Assembly: GCF_000428905.1 (NCBI RefSeq)
Contig: NZ_AUAV01000013.1
Location: forward strand, 62,001-126,000
Length of the DNA: 64,000 bases
Direction of reading: 5' to 3'
Source: Brumicola pallidula DSM 14239 = ACAM 615
GTDB lineage: Bacteria > Pseudomonadota > Gammaproteobacteria > Enterobacterales > Alteromonadaceae
The notes under the pieces are model-generated. The model saw nothing but the letters and a program-made list of their open reading frames with translations. It was not told the DNA's origin and searched no databases. The translations under genes and the position numbers were made by a program. Positions within the stretch are counted from its first letter, which is position 1; each line of letters begins with the position of its first letter. Of the stretch, positions 9,396-18,998 are shown piece after piece.

Positions 9396-10610
9396 CTACG
9401 CATACCTTCGCCTAATACTAAGTTCAACCGTTTCAATTACATAAATGATAGAGGCTGTATCTTGATCCTGTGTATCTTGTTTAGCCTCAGCGCTATGTTC
9501 ATCTTGTGCTAGCTGAGTCCGTATTAAAAAACCCATTTTTGATGCTTTAACATTCATCGCGTTACGTAATAATTGTTTAGCCTGTTGCAGCGTTTCTGCC
9601 TCTTTTTGTACTTTCACCAATACTGGCGCACCGTGATGATGTTCGACCAATATGGCATCAATACCTTGGTTTCTATGCACCGGATTATAGGCAATATTCG
9701 CTAAGCATTGTAACGCTTGTATATTAGCCTGTTCAAAAGCCTTACGGCCTTTTTGCATTAACGTAGATTGGGTTTTAACTGGCTTATCTAGTCTTGTTTG
9801 CGACAGTTCAATGGCGTCCTCTGACTGGTCAATACCAATGTAGTTTCTATTCGCTAAACTTGCTGCTACACAGGTCGTTCCGCTGCCACAAAAAGGGTCT
9901 AATACAAGGTCATTCTGATTAGTAACAAGTGCAATAATTCGTTCCAATAGCAGCAAAGGTTTTTGGGTTGGGTATCCCACGCGCTCTCTTGCTTTTGGAT
10001 TCAGATAAGGAATATCCCAAACGTCACTTAAGGGCACACCTTGCTTGGCATCGGCCTGTTTAATACTACCTTGTTCGTCGCGAGCGTAGATAGATTTGTT
10101 GTGCTTGTCGCGGGTTCTTCTTTGCAATATTTGGTCGAGATTGGTTGCCTCTGAATAAGGCATAAAAACTTTGTTGAAGGTAAAGTCGTGTGTTTTACTA
10201 TAAAAGTAGATGTTTTGATGGCTTGGCAAAAGCCCTTTTTTAGCATTCGACCAGCGTTTATATTGCCATATAATTTCCGATTGGAAATACTCAGAACCAA
10301 ACACATCATCAAGCACACCTCGAACAATATGATTAGCCATTTTGTCACAATGCACAAAGATACTGCCTGTATCTTTTAATAAATCACGCATTTTGAGGAT
10401 CCGTTGGTGCAAAAACTCAGCATAGCTAGACTCTTGCTTCCAAATATCATCAAAACTAAATTCTTTGGTGCGCTGCCGATTTTTAAGCTTGTGTTTACGC
10501 TCAGTAAAAAACGGGGGGTCTAAATAAATCAAATCAACCGATGAATCGGCAATTTCATTCATTTTTTGTAAACAGTCACCTAGCAATAACTGGTTGGTCG
10601 TGGTGGTCAT
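9396..10610 (-). CDS. site-specific DNA methyltransferase (beta class) with extra C-terminal domain
   Basis: SAM-dependent amino-methyltransferase acting on adenine-N6 or cytosine-N4. The catalytic motif IV (YLDPPF, Asp31-Phe34 from the ATG at 10610) precedes the SAM-binding motif I (DPFCGSGTT, about residue 240), the order of the beta class. Motifs TQKP and GxDQSE are also present. About 110 residues follow, with GIDAILVEHHHGAPVLVKVQK, a layout resembling the core of PD-(D/E)xK restriction endonuclease folds but without the expected acidic residue before the Lys. No restriction enzyme or specificity gene is adjacent, so it looks like an orphan enzyme. The frame extends 17 codons upstream to 10661 without a better ribosome site. 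Confidence 0.88.
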   Translation of the reverse strand: MTTTTNQLLLGDCLQKMNEIADSSVDLIYLDPPFFTERKHKLKNRQRTKEFSFDDIWKQESSYAEFLHQRILKMRDLLKDTGSIFVHCDKMANHIVRGVLDDVFGSEYFQSEIIWQYKRWSNAKKGLLPSHQNIYFYSKTHDFTFNKVFMPYSEATNLDQILQRRTRDKHNKSIYARDEQGSIKQADAKQGVPLSDVWDIPYLNPKARERVGYPTQKPLLLLERIIALVTNQNDLVLDPFCGSGTTCVAASLANRNYIGIDQSEDAIELSQTRLDKPVKTQSTLMQKGRKAFEQANIQALQCLANIAYNPVHRNQGIDAILVEHHHGAPVLVKVQKEAETLQQAKQLLRNAMNVKASKMGFLIRTQLAQDEHSAEAKQDTQDQDTASIIYVIETVELSIRRRYA

Positions 10611-10738
10611 TGTAGGTGAAATTCTCCGCTGGTTCAAAAGATGTAACGCTACACATGACACATGTTACCCATGGGCCTGATATACAAGCAAGCATTTTAA
10701 AAAGTTGTTTATGCAAAATTAACTCACTATGATGGAAC

Positions 10739-10772
10739 AATGAAAACAAGATGAATGAATGAAAACAAGATG
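10739..10772. repeat. short direct repeat
   Basis: AATGAAAACAAGATG occurs at 10739-10753 and again at 10758-10772, a 19-base period. It lies upstream of the acyltransferase gene, in the region where its start codon is unclear. Confidence 0.6.
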
Positions 10773-10998
10773 GAGCGCAGCTTTATGAAGCCTAGGTTAG
10801 TGCACTTTGAAGTGCTCATTGCAAGCAACGTTGATGTCACTTTCAACAACAGGTGTGTAAGTTATTAATAACTCAATCACTGATAATCCGAATAGTCCGC
10901 CGCAAGGGGGTAATAAATTCACAGGGTGGCTTGGTGACTCGCTATTCAGTATCACAGGCTGGAAGTTCGAAGGGGAATTACCACAGCACCCTAAACTG

Positions 10999-11472
10999 GT
11001 GTTAGCTATTGCACCACACACCTCAAACTGGGATTTCTTTTTAGGTGTCACCTTGTTGTTTGCCCTGCGAATTAAGATCCGTTTTTTAGGAAAACACAGC
11101 ATTTTTGTGCCCGTGGTCAAACAGTTGCTTGAATTAATTGGCGGCATACCGGTTAACCGAAAATCAGCTCGCGGTGTGGTTGGTGAGGTAGTGAGTGAAT
11201 TCAACGCTCAAGAGAAGATGATTTTAGCGGTTGCTCCTGAAGGAACTCGTTCTCCTAAATTACCTTGGAAAACTGGCTTTTTAGCCATTGCGCATCAAGC
11301 AAAAGCCCACGTTACATTAATTGGCTTTGATTATAAGCGCAAACGCATTGTGTTTGGGCCTGTATTTTTGAGTCAAGGTAATTTCGATGACGACATGCAA
11401 AAGGTATATCGCTTTTTCTCTACGATCACTGCCAAGTATCCTAAAAATGTGGTTTTTCCGAAAGACATGTGA
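10999..11472 (+). CDS. PlsC-type acyltransferase (start uncertain)
   Basis: Member of the 1-acyl-glycerol-3-phosphate acyltransferase superfamily. The catalytic HTSNWD (His-x4-Asp) motif follows directly after the GTG at 10999, and VAPEGTR provides the acyl-acceptor motif. The frame is open upstream to 10861 and encodes GWLGDSLFSITGWKFEGELP, an N-terminal block conserved in this family, but it contains no ATG, GTG or TTG. The real start may therefore be a rare codon such as the ATT at 10864, or the 5' end may be damaged. It is a single gene with a shared terminator against the minus-strand gene that follows. Substrate is unknown. Confidence 0.8.
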   Translation: MLAIAPHTSNWDFFLGVTLLFALRIKIRFLGKHSIFVPVVKQLLELIGGIPVNRKSARGVVGEVVSEFNAQEKMILAVAPEGTRSPKLPWKTGFLAIAHQAKAHVTLIGFDYKRKRIVFGPVFLSQGNFDDDMQKVYRFFSTITAKYPKNVVFPKDM

Positions 11473-11483
11473 TGTTATGAAAA

Positions 11484-11503
11484 AGGGCTTCAAGTGAAGC
11501 CCT
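11484..11503. terminator. bidirectional terminator
   Basis: 8-bp stem AGGGCTTC/GAAGCCCT with a 4-base AAGT loop, between two convergent genes. On the minus strand it is followed by five T residues, making it a good terminator for the quinone-oxidoreductase-like gene; on the plus strand the tail is weaker. Confidence 0.75.
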
Positions 11504-11523
11504 CAAAAATAGTCGACTAGAAT

Positions 11524-12642
11524 TTACTTAGATGGATTAATCAGGAACTTTTCACCCGTTTTCTTTGCATTGTAGCGCGCAATATTTGCAGGCTGCATAG
11601 CCTCTTCTAAGCTAATTTCGTCACTAAAATCCAGTGCAAAAGTGGTATTAATTTCATCGGCCACTCGTTTATGCATTGCTACTACTTGGCTAATTTCTAA
11701 CTTACCTAAGAAACGCATTAGCAACCAACCGCCAATTCCCCAGGTCATGCCATACGCTCGGTTTAAGACGCTCGGCGAGAAGTCCAGTCCACCATAGATA
11801 TAAACTTGCTTGTTTTGCGCTGAACCGTAAGTATTAAAGCCCGTTGCGTCTTTACTTCCAACCTTTTCCATTGCCGTTAAAATATCGCTCACTACGGTAC
11901 CGCCACCAATAGCGTCAAACGCCAGTGTGGCACCTGTCGCATCGATGGCTTTGTATAAATCCTTCTTAAAGTTTTCAGCGCTTGAATTAACAACATACTT
12001 TGCACCCAACGCTTTCAACATATCGACTTGTTCTTGTTTGCGAACAATATTTACCAAATCAACGCCAGCTTGAATACATATTTTGTTTAGCATAATCCCC
12101 AGACTTGACGCAGCCGCGGTGTGCACTAATGCCTGATGACCTTCTTGACGCATGGTCTCAACCATACTGAGGGCAGTTAACGGATTAACAAAAGACGATG
12201 CCGCCTGTTTTGGCGTTGTACCTTCGTTATGCACAATACAAGCTTGAACTGGTACACAGCAATATTCGGTATAAGTGGCCCCTGAAAGGACGGCAACCGT
12301 TTTACCGATTAACGCTTGTGCCTGAGGGCTATCGCCCGCGGCAACAACCGTTCCCGCACCTTCATTACCGATCGGTAGTGTTTGGTCTAGGCGTGGTTTG
12401 ACTTTTGACAACATGCCTTCGTGTAATGGTGCTTTAAGTGTTTTGCCGTCATCAGAAAAACTAGCTGCACGTAAGTCAGCTGGGCCAAACATTGGCCACA
12501 TATCCGATGGGTTAATTGGTGCAGCTTCAATTTTAACAACAACTTCGTGAGGTTTTGGTCTAGGTACATCAACTTCTACTAATGAGAATGAAAGTTCTCC
12601 CTTGGATGAAATGGTACTAAATAGCTGTTTTGATTTGGTCAT
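11524..12642 (-). CDS. zinc-independent medium-chain dehydrogenase (quinone oxidoreductase-like)
   Basis: 372-residue medium-chain dehydrogenase/reductase. The N-terminal GroES-like domain has the PINPSDMW and LPIGNEGAGTVVAAGD segments, and the C-terminal Rossmann domain carries HTAAASSLGIMLNKICI. The Cys/His pattern that binds catalytic zinc in alcohol dehydrogenases is absent, as in NADPH:quinone reductase and enoyl reductase branches. Expected activity is NADPH-dependent reduction of quinones or of activated double bonds in the cytoplasm. AAAGGAAA precedes the ATG at 12642. It is monocistronic and ends at the bidirectional terminator. The true substrate cannot be deduced. Confidence 0.88.
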   Translation of the reverse strand: MTKSKQLFSTISSKGELSFSLVEVDVPRPKPHEVVVKIEAAPINPSDMWPMFGPADLRAASFSDDGKTLKAPLHEGMLSKVKPRLDQTLPIGNEGAGTVVAAGDSPQAQALIGKTVAVLSGATYTEYCCVPVQACIVHNEGTTPKQAASSFVNPLTALSMVETMRQEGHQALVHTAAASSLGIMLNKICIQAGVDLVNIVRKQEQVDMLKALGAKYVVNSSAENFKKDLYKAIDATGATLAFDAIGGGTVVSDILTAMEKVGSKDATGFNTYGSAQNKQVYIYGGLDFSPSVLNRAYGMTWGIGGWLLMRFLGKLEISQVVAMHKRVADEINTTFALDFSDEISLEEAMQPANIARYNAKKTGEKFLINPSK

Positions 12643-12965
12643 TTGAATTTTCCTTTTAAAAGTTGTTAAGCCGATTGTTGTTTGCTAGTGATAGAGGTTC
12701 TTATTGAAGAGTGCAGGTTGTGGCTGTTTATATTTATAGCCATGTTGACGCTCTATTCATCACCTCTTGAACAAAAATAAGGCACAAAAATGCGCTGATA
12801 TAATCACTAAAAAAGTAACATGCTGAAATGGCGCTGGCTAGTCAAACAAAATGTTATACGACTATCACCAAAATCAATTTCAATACTGAGGTGCTATAAC
12901 TCTGCGCAATTAGTAAAAGATTCATAAAGCCTTGACTAAGTAGGACACTATTTTACACTGAGTGA
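12643..12965. other. divergent intergenic region
   Basis: 323 bases between divergent genes. It must carry both promoters. No repeat, hairpin or recognised operator was found. Confidence 0.4.
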
Positions 12966-14123
12966 ATGCTTCCTTCAGAACGTTTAAGTCTAATGTCATC
13001 ATTAAAAGTAAAGTTTTCTAAAGAATATCTTGTGGTCGCACAAAACGTCTCAGGAAGAAATTTGAACGTACCCGTGTATAAGTTTGTCAGCAATGTACCA
13101 GGCCCCAAAGTGTATATCCAAAGTTCAATACACGGTGCCGAAGTTCAAGGAAACGTGGTCCTACTTCATCTTCTCAAAGAACTACAAGGTGCTCCACTGC
13201 GAGGAGAAGTTACTTTGGTTCCCAACTGCAACCCAGTCGGTAGTAATTTAAAGTCAGGCGAGTACACACTAGGGCGTTTCGATCCGGTTAACGGCCAAAA
13301 CTGGAATAGGGCTTATCATTACAATAAAGACTTAATTTCTGAATTCGCCGATAAGATAAATCCTGATATGGATATCAGTGAATTAAAGAAAGAATATCGC
13401 AGCAGACTAAGAGCGTCGATTGAAGAAAGGTTAAACAATGAATGGGGAGTCGGACTGGCCGAGTGTTTAAACCTAAAATTACAACTCATGGCACTAGAAG
13501 CGGATATCGTTTTAGACCTTCACAACGGACCGGTTTCTACTCGACATATTTATGTTCCTGAGTATGCCAGAGAATCAGCCAAATATTTTAATATTCCGCA
13601 TGTAATCTTAATCAATAAGGTATTTTCTGGGGCTTTAGATGAAGCCACATTTTGTCCTTGGTGGTGTTTAACAGATTCCTTGATGGAGCGCTTCCCGGGT
13701 TCCGAATGGGACTTTGGGATTGAAGCGTTTACAGTTGAAATGGGCTCTCAAGAAGTCATCGATTTTGATGCCGGCAAAGCCGATTCCAAAGGGATCCTTT
13801 CATACTTATCATACAAAAAATGTTTTGAAACGCCCTTACAAAAGCCCGAAAATATAACACGTTACGGCGTTTATCTAAGAGACTATAAGATAATGTACAG
13901 TCGTTTTGGTGGGATGGTCGAATATGTAGCAAAGCCAGGGCAGTTTATTAAAAAAGGTGAATTGATGGCGCAAGTGCTTAATATTGATTTACTTGATGAT
14001 GAGCAAGCCATTAGTTTTGTCAAAGCGCCATGTGATTTAATACCGATATTGCACTTTCCATCGGCCAGTGTGCTAGGTGGCACACAATTGTATAAGTGTT
14101 TTACCAATTACTTTGAAATTTAA
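12966..14123 (+). CDS. succinylglutamate desuccinylase/aspartoacylase family protein
   Basis: 385-residue zinc amidohydrolase of the AstE/AspA family (M14-like fold). Visible features are SIHGAEVQGN near residues 54-63 (His and Glu zinc ligands), PNCNPVGSN, NGQNWNR (substrate carboxylate binding) and DLHNG (third zinc ligand, near residue 190). A C-terminal beta-rich segment follows, with GGMVEYVAKPGQFIKKGELMAQVLN reminiscent of a barrel-sandwich hybrid. Such enzymes remove acyl groups from acylated amino acids or related molecules. The start could also be the ATG nine codons later. The convergent neighbour is an aminotransferase, so amino acid turnover is plausible but not shown. Confidence 0.85.
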   Translation: MLPSERLSLMSSLKVKFSKEYLVVAQNVSGRNLNVPVYKFVSNVPGPKVYIQSSIHGAEVQGNVVLLHLLKELQGAPLRGEVTLVPNCNPVGSNLKSGEYTLGRFDPVNGQNWNRAYHYNKDLISEFADKINPDMDISELKKEYRSRLRASIEERLNNEWGVGLAECLNLKLQLMALEADIVLDLHNGPVSTRHIYVPEYARESAKYFNIPHVILINKVFSGALDEATFCPWWCLTDSLMERFPGSEWDFGIEAFTVEMGSQEVIDFDAGKADSKGILSYLSYKKCFETPLQKPENITRYGVYLRDYKIMYSRFGGMVEYVAKPGQFIKKGELMAQVLNIDLLDDEQAISFVKAPCDLIPILHFPSASVLGGTQLYKCFTNYFEI

Positions 14124-14159
14124 CGTTAAGCAACTGAACCTAGCTATTATTCTGTCTAA

Positions 14160-15287
14160 TTAGCGTTTAAGAACCGACGTTAATGCGTTAACGCAGTAAT
14201 CGACATTCTTTCTATTGCTGCCATATCCCATTAAGCCTATACGCCAGGCTTTTCCAGCTAATTCACCTAAACCGGCACCTATTTCTAAGTCAAATTCATT
14301 CAGTAATTGAACACGGATTTTGGCATCCTCAACCCCATCAGGAATACCCACCAAATTAAGCTGCGGTAAGCGATAGGTTTCTTCAACCATAAACTCAAGA
14401 CCTATATTTTCTAGGCCCGCTTTAAGTGCCAAGTGCATATCAGCATGACGCTGCCAAGCTGCTTGCAACCCTTCCTCGTGCAAAATCCGTAACGATTCAT
14501 GCAAGGCATATATGCTATTTACGGGCGCAGTATGGTGGTAAGCGCGTTTTCCCCCCTGCCCCCAGTAAGCCATAACAAGCTCCATATCTAAGAACCAACT
14601 CTGCACCTTGGTTTTACGGTTTTTGATAACATCAACGGCTTGTGGGCTAAATGAAATAGGAGATAAACCCGGTACACAAGATAGGCATTTTTGCGTGCCT
14701 GAATAAATAGCATCTACTTGCCATCCGTCTACGTCAAGGTCAATACCGCCTAGAGATGTCACCGCATCGACTATGGTTAAGCAGTCGTATTGCTTTGCCA
14801 ATGCGCACATAGACTTTGCATCGTTACGCACACCGGTTGATGTTTCTGCATGCACAAAAGCAACGGCTTTGGCATCAGGATTGGCTTTTAGGGCGTCTTC
14901 CAACTTATGCAGGTCTGTAGGCTTACCCCAAGCGTCTTGCACCATAACGGCAGTTGCACCACAACGTATAACGTTTTGCTGCATACGGCCACCAAAAACG
15001 CCGTTTTGACACACTATTACTTTGTCGCCAGGTTCTAATAAATTAACAAAGACCGATTCCATTCCCGCAGAGCCCGGCGCTGAAACGGGCATCGTTAGCT
15101 GATTTTCAGTTTGGAAAGCGTATTGTAGTAATAATTTCACTTCATCCATCAATTGGATAAACGCAGGATCTAAGTGCCCTACCGTTGGACGAGAAAGTGC
15201 GTTTAATATACGAGGGTCGACATCTGAAGGGCCCGGACCCATCAATGTTCTAATAGGTGGAATAAAAGTATTAAATTGGGCTTTCAT
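14160..15287 (-). CDS. alanine-glyoxylate / serine-pyruvate aminotransferase family protein
   Basis: PLP-dependent class V aminotransferase of 375 residues. N-terminal PGPSDVDPRIL and SAPGSAGMES are typical of AGXT-type enzymes, and the Schiff-base lysine is Lys200 in SGTQKCLSCVPG. A C-terminal AWRIGLMGYGSN block carries the substrate-carboxylate Arg. Expected to transfer the amino group of alanine or serine to glyoxylate or pyruvate; a role in taurine or phosphonate metabolism cannot be excluded because 2-aminoethylphosphonate and taurine aminotransferases look alike. It converges with the AstE-like gene and has its own upstream region. Confidence 0.88.
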   Translation of the reverse strand: MKAQFNTFIPPIRTLMGPGPSDVDPRILNALSRPTVGHLDPAFIQLMDEVKLLLQYAFQTENQLTMPVSAPGSAGMESVFVNLLEPGDKVIVCQNGVFGGRMQQNVIRCGATAVMVQDAWGKPTDLHKLEDALKANPDAKAVAFVHAETSTGVRNDAKSMCALAKQYDCLTIVDAVTSLGGIDLDVDGWQVDAIYSGTQKCLSCVPGLSPISFSPQAVDVIKNRKTKVQSWFLDMELVMAYWGQGGKRAYHHTAPVNSIYALHESLRILHEEGLQAAWQRHADMHLALKAGLENIGLEFMVEETYRLPQLNLVGIPDGVEDAKIRVQLLNEFDLEIGAGLGELAGKAWRIGLMGYGSNRKNVDYCVNALTSVLKR

Positions 15288-15520
15288 GAATAACCGACGC
15301 CTTATTTTTTAATGTGTGCACCATGTTACCTTGATCCTATTGTGTAACAAGGCCTTGATAGCCAGAATAAACAAAATGAATAGTAATTTAGCGAAAATAG
15401 TTGGCACTGATTCAGTGATCATTTATGGTCTATGTAAAATTAATGACAATAACAGCCAGCATGTGAAAAGAGGCAATTAAGTCGCTTTGGACGCATATAA
15501 ACAGTTTAGGGATAATAATA

Positions 15521-17656
15521 ATGAAGCTAAGCATTAATGCAAAGACAGCAAGGCATACTGCAAAAAAAACACACGCGTTTTTAGCATATTCAGTTGTAGC
15601 AATTTTACTTTTATTAAGCGCCGCATTTTCTACGAGTGCTTTACACGCAAAAGAAGCACAGCCCGCAGCTTCAGTTAGCAAAGCGCTAAACGGTATCGGG
15701 CATCCTCACTTTCAAGCAGAGGATATTTTTGAGCTCGAGTACGCAGCTGATCCTCAAGTGTCACCCAACGGCCAAGATATTATTTACGTGCGACGATCAA
15801 ATGACATTATGACCGACAGCACTCGCTCCAGCTTATGGATTGTTGATGCTAAAGGCGAAAGCCATCGTCCCATTGTTTCCTCACAACAGAATCATTATTC
15901 CCCTCGCTGGTCACCAAACGGCAAACGTCTCGCGTTCGTTTCTAATTCAGAGGGAAAGCCGCAACTTTACGTGCGATGGATGGACACAGGTCAAACTGCC
16001 CTAGTTACCAACGTAGCGTCTTCCCCATCATCTATCGCTTGGGCACCAGATGGCAAAAGCATCGCGTTTACTATGAATGTTAAGTCGGACGAAAAACCAT
16101 TTAAAGTGAATATGCCAGAAAAACCTAAAGGTGCGCAGTGGGCAGAACCATTTGAATATATTACCAAAGCAAGATATCAAGCAGATGGTCAAGGTATCCT
16201 TGATCCGGCATTCACACAAATCTTCGTTGTTCCTGCGGAGGGCGGCACGGCTCGACAGTTGTCATCTGGCAACTACCATCACCGCGGTTCACTGAGCTGG
16301 GCAACTGATAGTCAACAGATCTACTTTTCAGCTAATCGTTCAGATAACTGGGAATATGAACCTGGTGAATCGGATATTTTTGCCCTCGATATGAACGGAA
16401 AATTTACTCAGTTAACCAAGGCTGCTGGCAGTGAAAACAATCCGAAGGTGTCCCCTAACGGCGAATACATAGCTTACTCAAAACGAGATGATAAAAAGTT
16501 AGCCTATCGGAATACCTATTTACATGTAATGGAAGTCAGTGGTGAAAATGATCGTAATTTGTCGGCTAACGTCGATAATTCACTGTCTAATTTTCATTGG
16601 AAAGATAGCGCCGGGCTTTACTACCAGCAAATGCTCAGAGGTATTACACAAATTGATTATGTTGCGCTGTCGAGTGCAAAGCATAACAAGGTAACTGCTG
16701 GCCTAGGCGGCACAACACTGGGAAGACCATATACTAGTGGCACTTTTGATTATGCCAGCGGTACTTTTGCATTCACCAAAGGAAGGCACGACCGCCCTGC
16801 CGATATTTATGTGCAGCAAGGCAAAAAACAAAAACAACTAACCCAACTTAATGAAGATTTACTAGGGCATAAAACGTTAGGCGCTATTAACGAGTTTATA
16901 TACACATCGTCAATTGACGGTGAAGAAATTCATGGTTGGTATATATTGCCACCCGACTATGACAACACTAAAAAGTATCCCTTAATTACTGAAATTCATG
17001 GTGGTCCGCATTTGGCATATGGCCCTCATTTTTCTGCTGAGTTGCAACGCATGGCCGCAGAAGGTTATATCGTGTTTTATAACAACCACCGTGGAAGCAC
17101 GGGCTATGGCGAGCGCTTCGCCCTTTTGTTGCAAAACAAATACTCATCAAAATATGACTTTTCTGATCACATGTCAGGGATCGATGCGCTAATTGAGAAA
17201 GGCTTAGTTGCTCCTGAAAAACTGTATATTACCGGGGGTTCTGCTGGCGGTATTGCTACCGCTTATGCGATTGGATTGACCGACAGATTCAAAGCCGCAG
17301 TAGTGGCTAAACCTGTTATTAATTGGTTGTCCAAAGTACTTACCGCGGACAGTGGTATGTATCAAATTCCATATCAATTCCCGGGTATGCCATGGGAAGA
17401 AGTTGAACATTATTGGGAACGGTCACCGTTGTCATTAGTGGGTAATGTAGTCACTCCCACAATGTTAATAACAGGGGTAGAAGATAAACGTACACCCATG
17501 TCTGAAGCAGAGCAGTATTATCAAGCGCTCAAGCTTCTAAAGGTCGATACCATATTGGTTAAAGTGCCCGGTTCGTCGCATAGTATAGCGAGCAAACCTT
17601 CACGCTTAGTGGGTAAAGTGGAGAATATTTTAGCTTGGTTTAAGAAGTACGAATAA
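15521..17656 (+). CDS. secreted S9-family peptidase (acylaminoacyl/DPP-like)
   Basis: 711-residue serine peptidase with an N-terminal signal peptide (hydrophobic core VVAILLLLSAAFSTSALHAKEA, ending about residue 45). The middle, to about residue 460, is a beta-propeller made of PD40/WD40-like strands such as SPRWSPNGKRLAFVS and NPKVSPNGEYIAY. The C-terminal alpha/beta hydrolase domain has the catalytic triad Ser574 (TGGSAGG), Asp655 (GVEDKRTP) and His687 (GSSHSI). It should release dipeptides or acyl-amino acids from peptides in the periplasm. Monocistronic, with AGGGAT before the ATG. Confidence 0.92.
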   Translation: MKLSINAKTARHTAKKTHAFLAYSVVAILLLLSAAFSTSALHAKEAQPAASVSKALNGIGHPHFQAEDIFELEYAADPQVSPNGQDIIYVRRSNDIMTDSTRSSLWIVDAKGESHRPIVSSQQNHYSPRWSPNGKRLAFVSNSEGKPQLYVRWMDTGQTALVTNVASSPSSIAWAPDGKSIAFTMNVKSDEKPFKVNMPEKPKGAQWAEPFEYITKARYQADGQGILDPAFTQIFVVPAEGGTARQLSSGNYHHRGSLSWATDSQQIYFSANRSDNWEYEPGESDIFALDMNGKFTQLTKAAGSENNPKVSPNGEYIAYSKRDDKKLAYRNTYLHVMEVSGENDRNLSANVDNSLSNFHWKDSAGLYYQQMLRGITQIDYVALSSAKHNKVTAGLGGTTLGRPYTSGTFDYASGTFAFTKGRHDRPADIYVQQGKKQKQLTQLNEDLLGHKTLGAINEFIYTSSIDGEEIHGWYILPPDYDNTKKYPLITEIHGGPHLAYGPHFSAELQRMAAEGYIVFYNNHRGSTGYGERFALLLQNKYSSKYDFSDHMSGIDALIEKGLVAPEKLYITGGSAGGIATAYAIGLTDRFKAAVVAKPVINWLSKVLTADSGMYQIPYQFPGMPWEEVEHYWERSPLSLVGNVVTPTMLITGVEDKRTPMSEAEQYYQALKLLKVDTILVKVPGSSHSIASKPSRLVGKVENILAWFKKYE

Positions 17657-17861
17657 GCGATATTTGAGTATTGATACTTCGCTGACTGTCATTGTCAAAT
17701 AGTTCAGGTCCACCGTTTACTCTGGTTATATTTGTTCTATATCATGCTTGGGTATGGAACAAGTATCTTGTGTATTTTTTCATCACGATATATTGTTTCG
17801 AGAATTGAAGTTAGTTTAACAACAGTGAACGCTTTTTGTGCCCGAAGGAGTAATTAACTTA

Positions 17862-18998
17862 ATGCTAAGATACAATCGTGTAAAACCACTAATCAGCTGG
17901 CTTATGTTACTAATCATGCTGGTCCCGGTTCACGCTTTTGCTCAAAATAGTCAAGTGCTGCGTCTTCTCGTTTGGGAAGGTTATGCCCCTGAAGCTCAAC
18001 GTGAACAGTTTATACAATATATAAAAGACAAATATTCAGTTGAGCTTACCCTCAAAGTCGATTATATCGCAGAAGCTGAAGATGGTTTTGAGGCCCTACG
18101 TTTAAGAAAGGCGGATGTCGTCAGTCCTGCGCACAACAGGATCAATGATAAACGCTTTCGAATGATTGACTCAGGGCTGTTGCTTCCTTTAAATCTAGAT
18201 AACTTACCTAATTACCAAGAACTTAACCCGTCCTTCAAGCAGCTAAATCACTTAGTCAAGGATGATGTGCATTACGGACTGCCATTTGCTTGGGGGCCTT
18301 ATGGCCTGATATACAATACTGAGGTGTTTGATAAAGCGCCTGATAGTTGGAACGTGCTTTGGGACCCAAAGTATCGCGGGCAATATAGCATTGCTGATTA
18401 TGGCGAGATTAATATCTATCTGACCGCTTTAGCAATGGGCTATGATGCATCTGCTTTGGCTGATTTTGAACAATTAAATAACCCCGCATTTAAAACCAAA
18501 CTCGCAACGTTGGTGCGCAATACACAATCACTTTGGGTAGGCGTTGATACCGCAGACGATCTGCAACACAAAACATTAGCGTCCTCTTGGGGTTTTGCAC
18601 TGCCCGAATTAAAACAACGAGGTGAAGTTTGGAAATGGGCCCATCCCAAAGAAGGCGTGCCGGGCTGGATTGATAATCACGTTATGAGTAAGGAGTTGGC
18701 TTACAACCCCGAGTTGAAACGCATTGCAGAAGAATGGCTTAACTTTACCATCAGTGCCGAATTTCAAGCGCAGGTGCTAGTGCAAGGTTTAAGTACTAAC
18801 CCTGTCAATATGAGAACGGTCGAATCTGCGACAGTGGAACAAAAACAAGACTTTTACGCGAAATCGCTAAATGATCCTGAGGCCATTATCGTGCTAATGC
18901 CTGAACTCGACCGTCGAACCCGCAATGGAATTGATAATTTATGGAATAAAGCACTGAACAAGCGGCAAGTCGAGAATGAGGATAACCATAAAAAATGA
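17862..18998 (+). CDS. periplasmic polyamine-type binding protein (NspS-like)
   Basis: 378-residue extracellular solute-binding protein with a signal peptide ending in VHAFAQ. It has the PotD/PotF layout: LRLLVWEGYAPE at the mature N-terminus, PFAWGPYGLIYNTEVF, WNVLWDPKYRGQYSIADY and a conserved C-terminal PEL. The ATG at 17862 is used because GAAGGAG lies 11 bases before it; the open frame begins at a GTG at 17838. No ABC transporter genes are present. Instead the gene overlaps the following GGDEF-EAL gene by 4 bases (ATGA), the same arrangement as nspS-mbaA of Vibrio cholerae, where the binding protein signals norspermidine or spermidine to the membrane enzyme. Sensor rather than transporter is therefore inferred. 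Confidence 0.85.
   Translation: MLRYNRVKPLISWLMLLIMLVPVHAFAQNSQVLRLLVWEGYAPEAQREQFIQYIKDKYSVELTLKVDYIAEAEDGFEALRLRKADVVSPAHNRINDKRFRMIDSGLLLPLNLDNLPNYQELNPSFKQLNHLVKDDVHYGLPFAWGPYGLIYNTEVFDKAPDSWNVLWDPKYRGQYSIADYGEINIYLTALAMGYDASALADFEQLNNPAFKTKLATLVRNTQSLWVGVDTADDLQHKTLASSWGFALPELKQRGEVWKWAHPKEGVPGWIDNHVMSKELAYNPELKRIAEEWLNFTISAEFQAQVLVQGLSTNPVNMRTVESATVEQKQDFYAKSLNDPEAIIVLMPELDRRTRNGIDNLWNKALNKRQVENEDNHKK

Noticed and set aside
10797-11204. Open frame on the minus strand opposite the acyltransferase
   Set aside because: Shadow of the acyltransferase gene, whose motifs are conserved on the plus strand.
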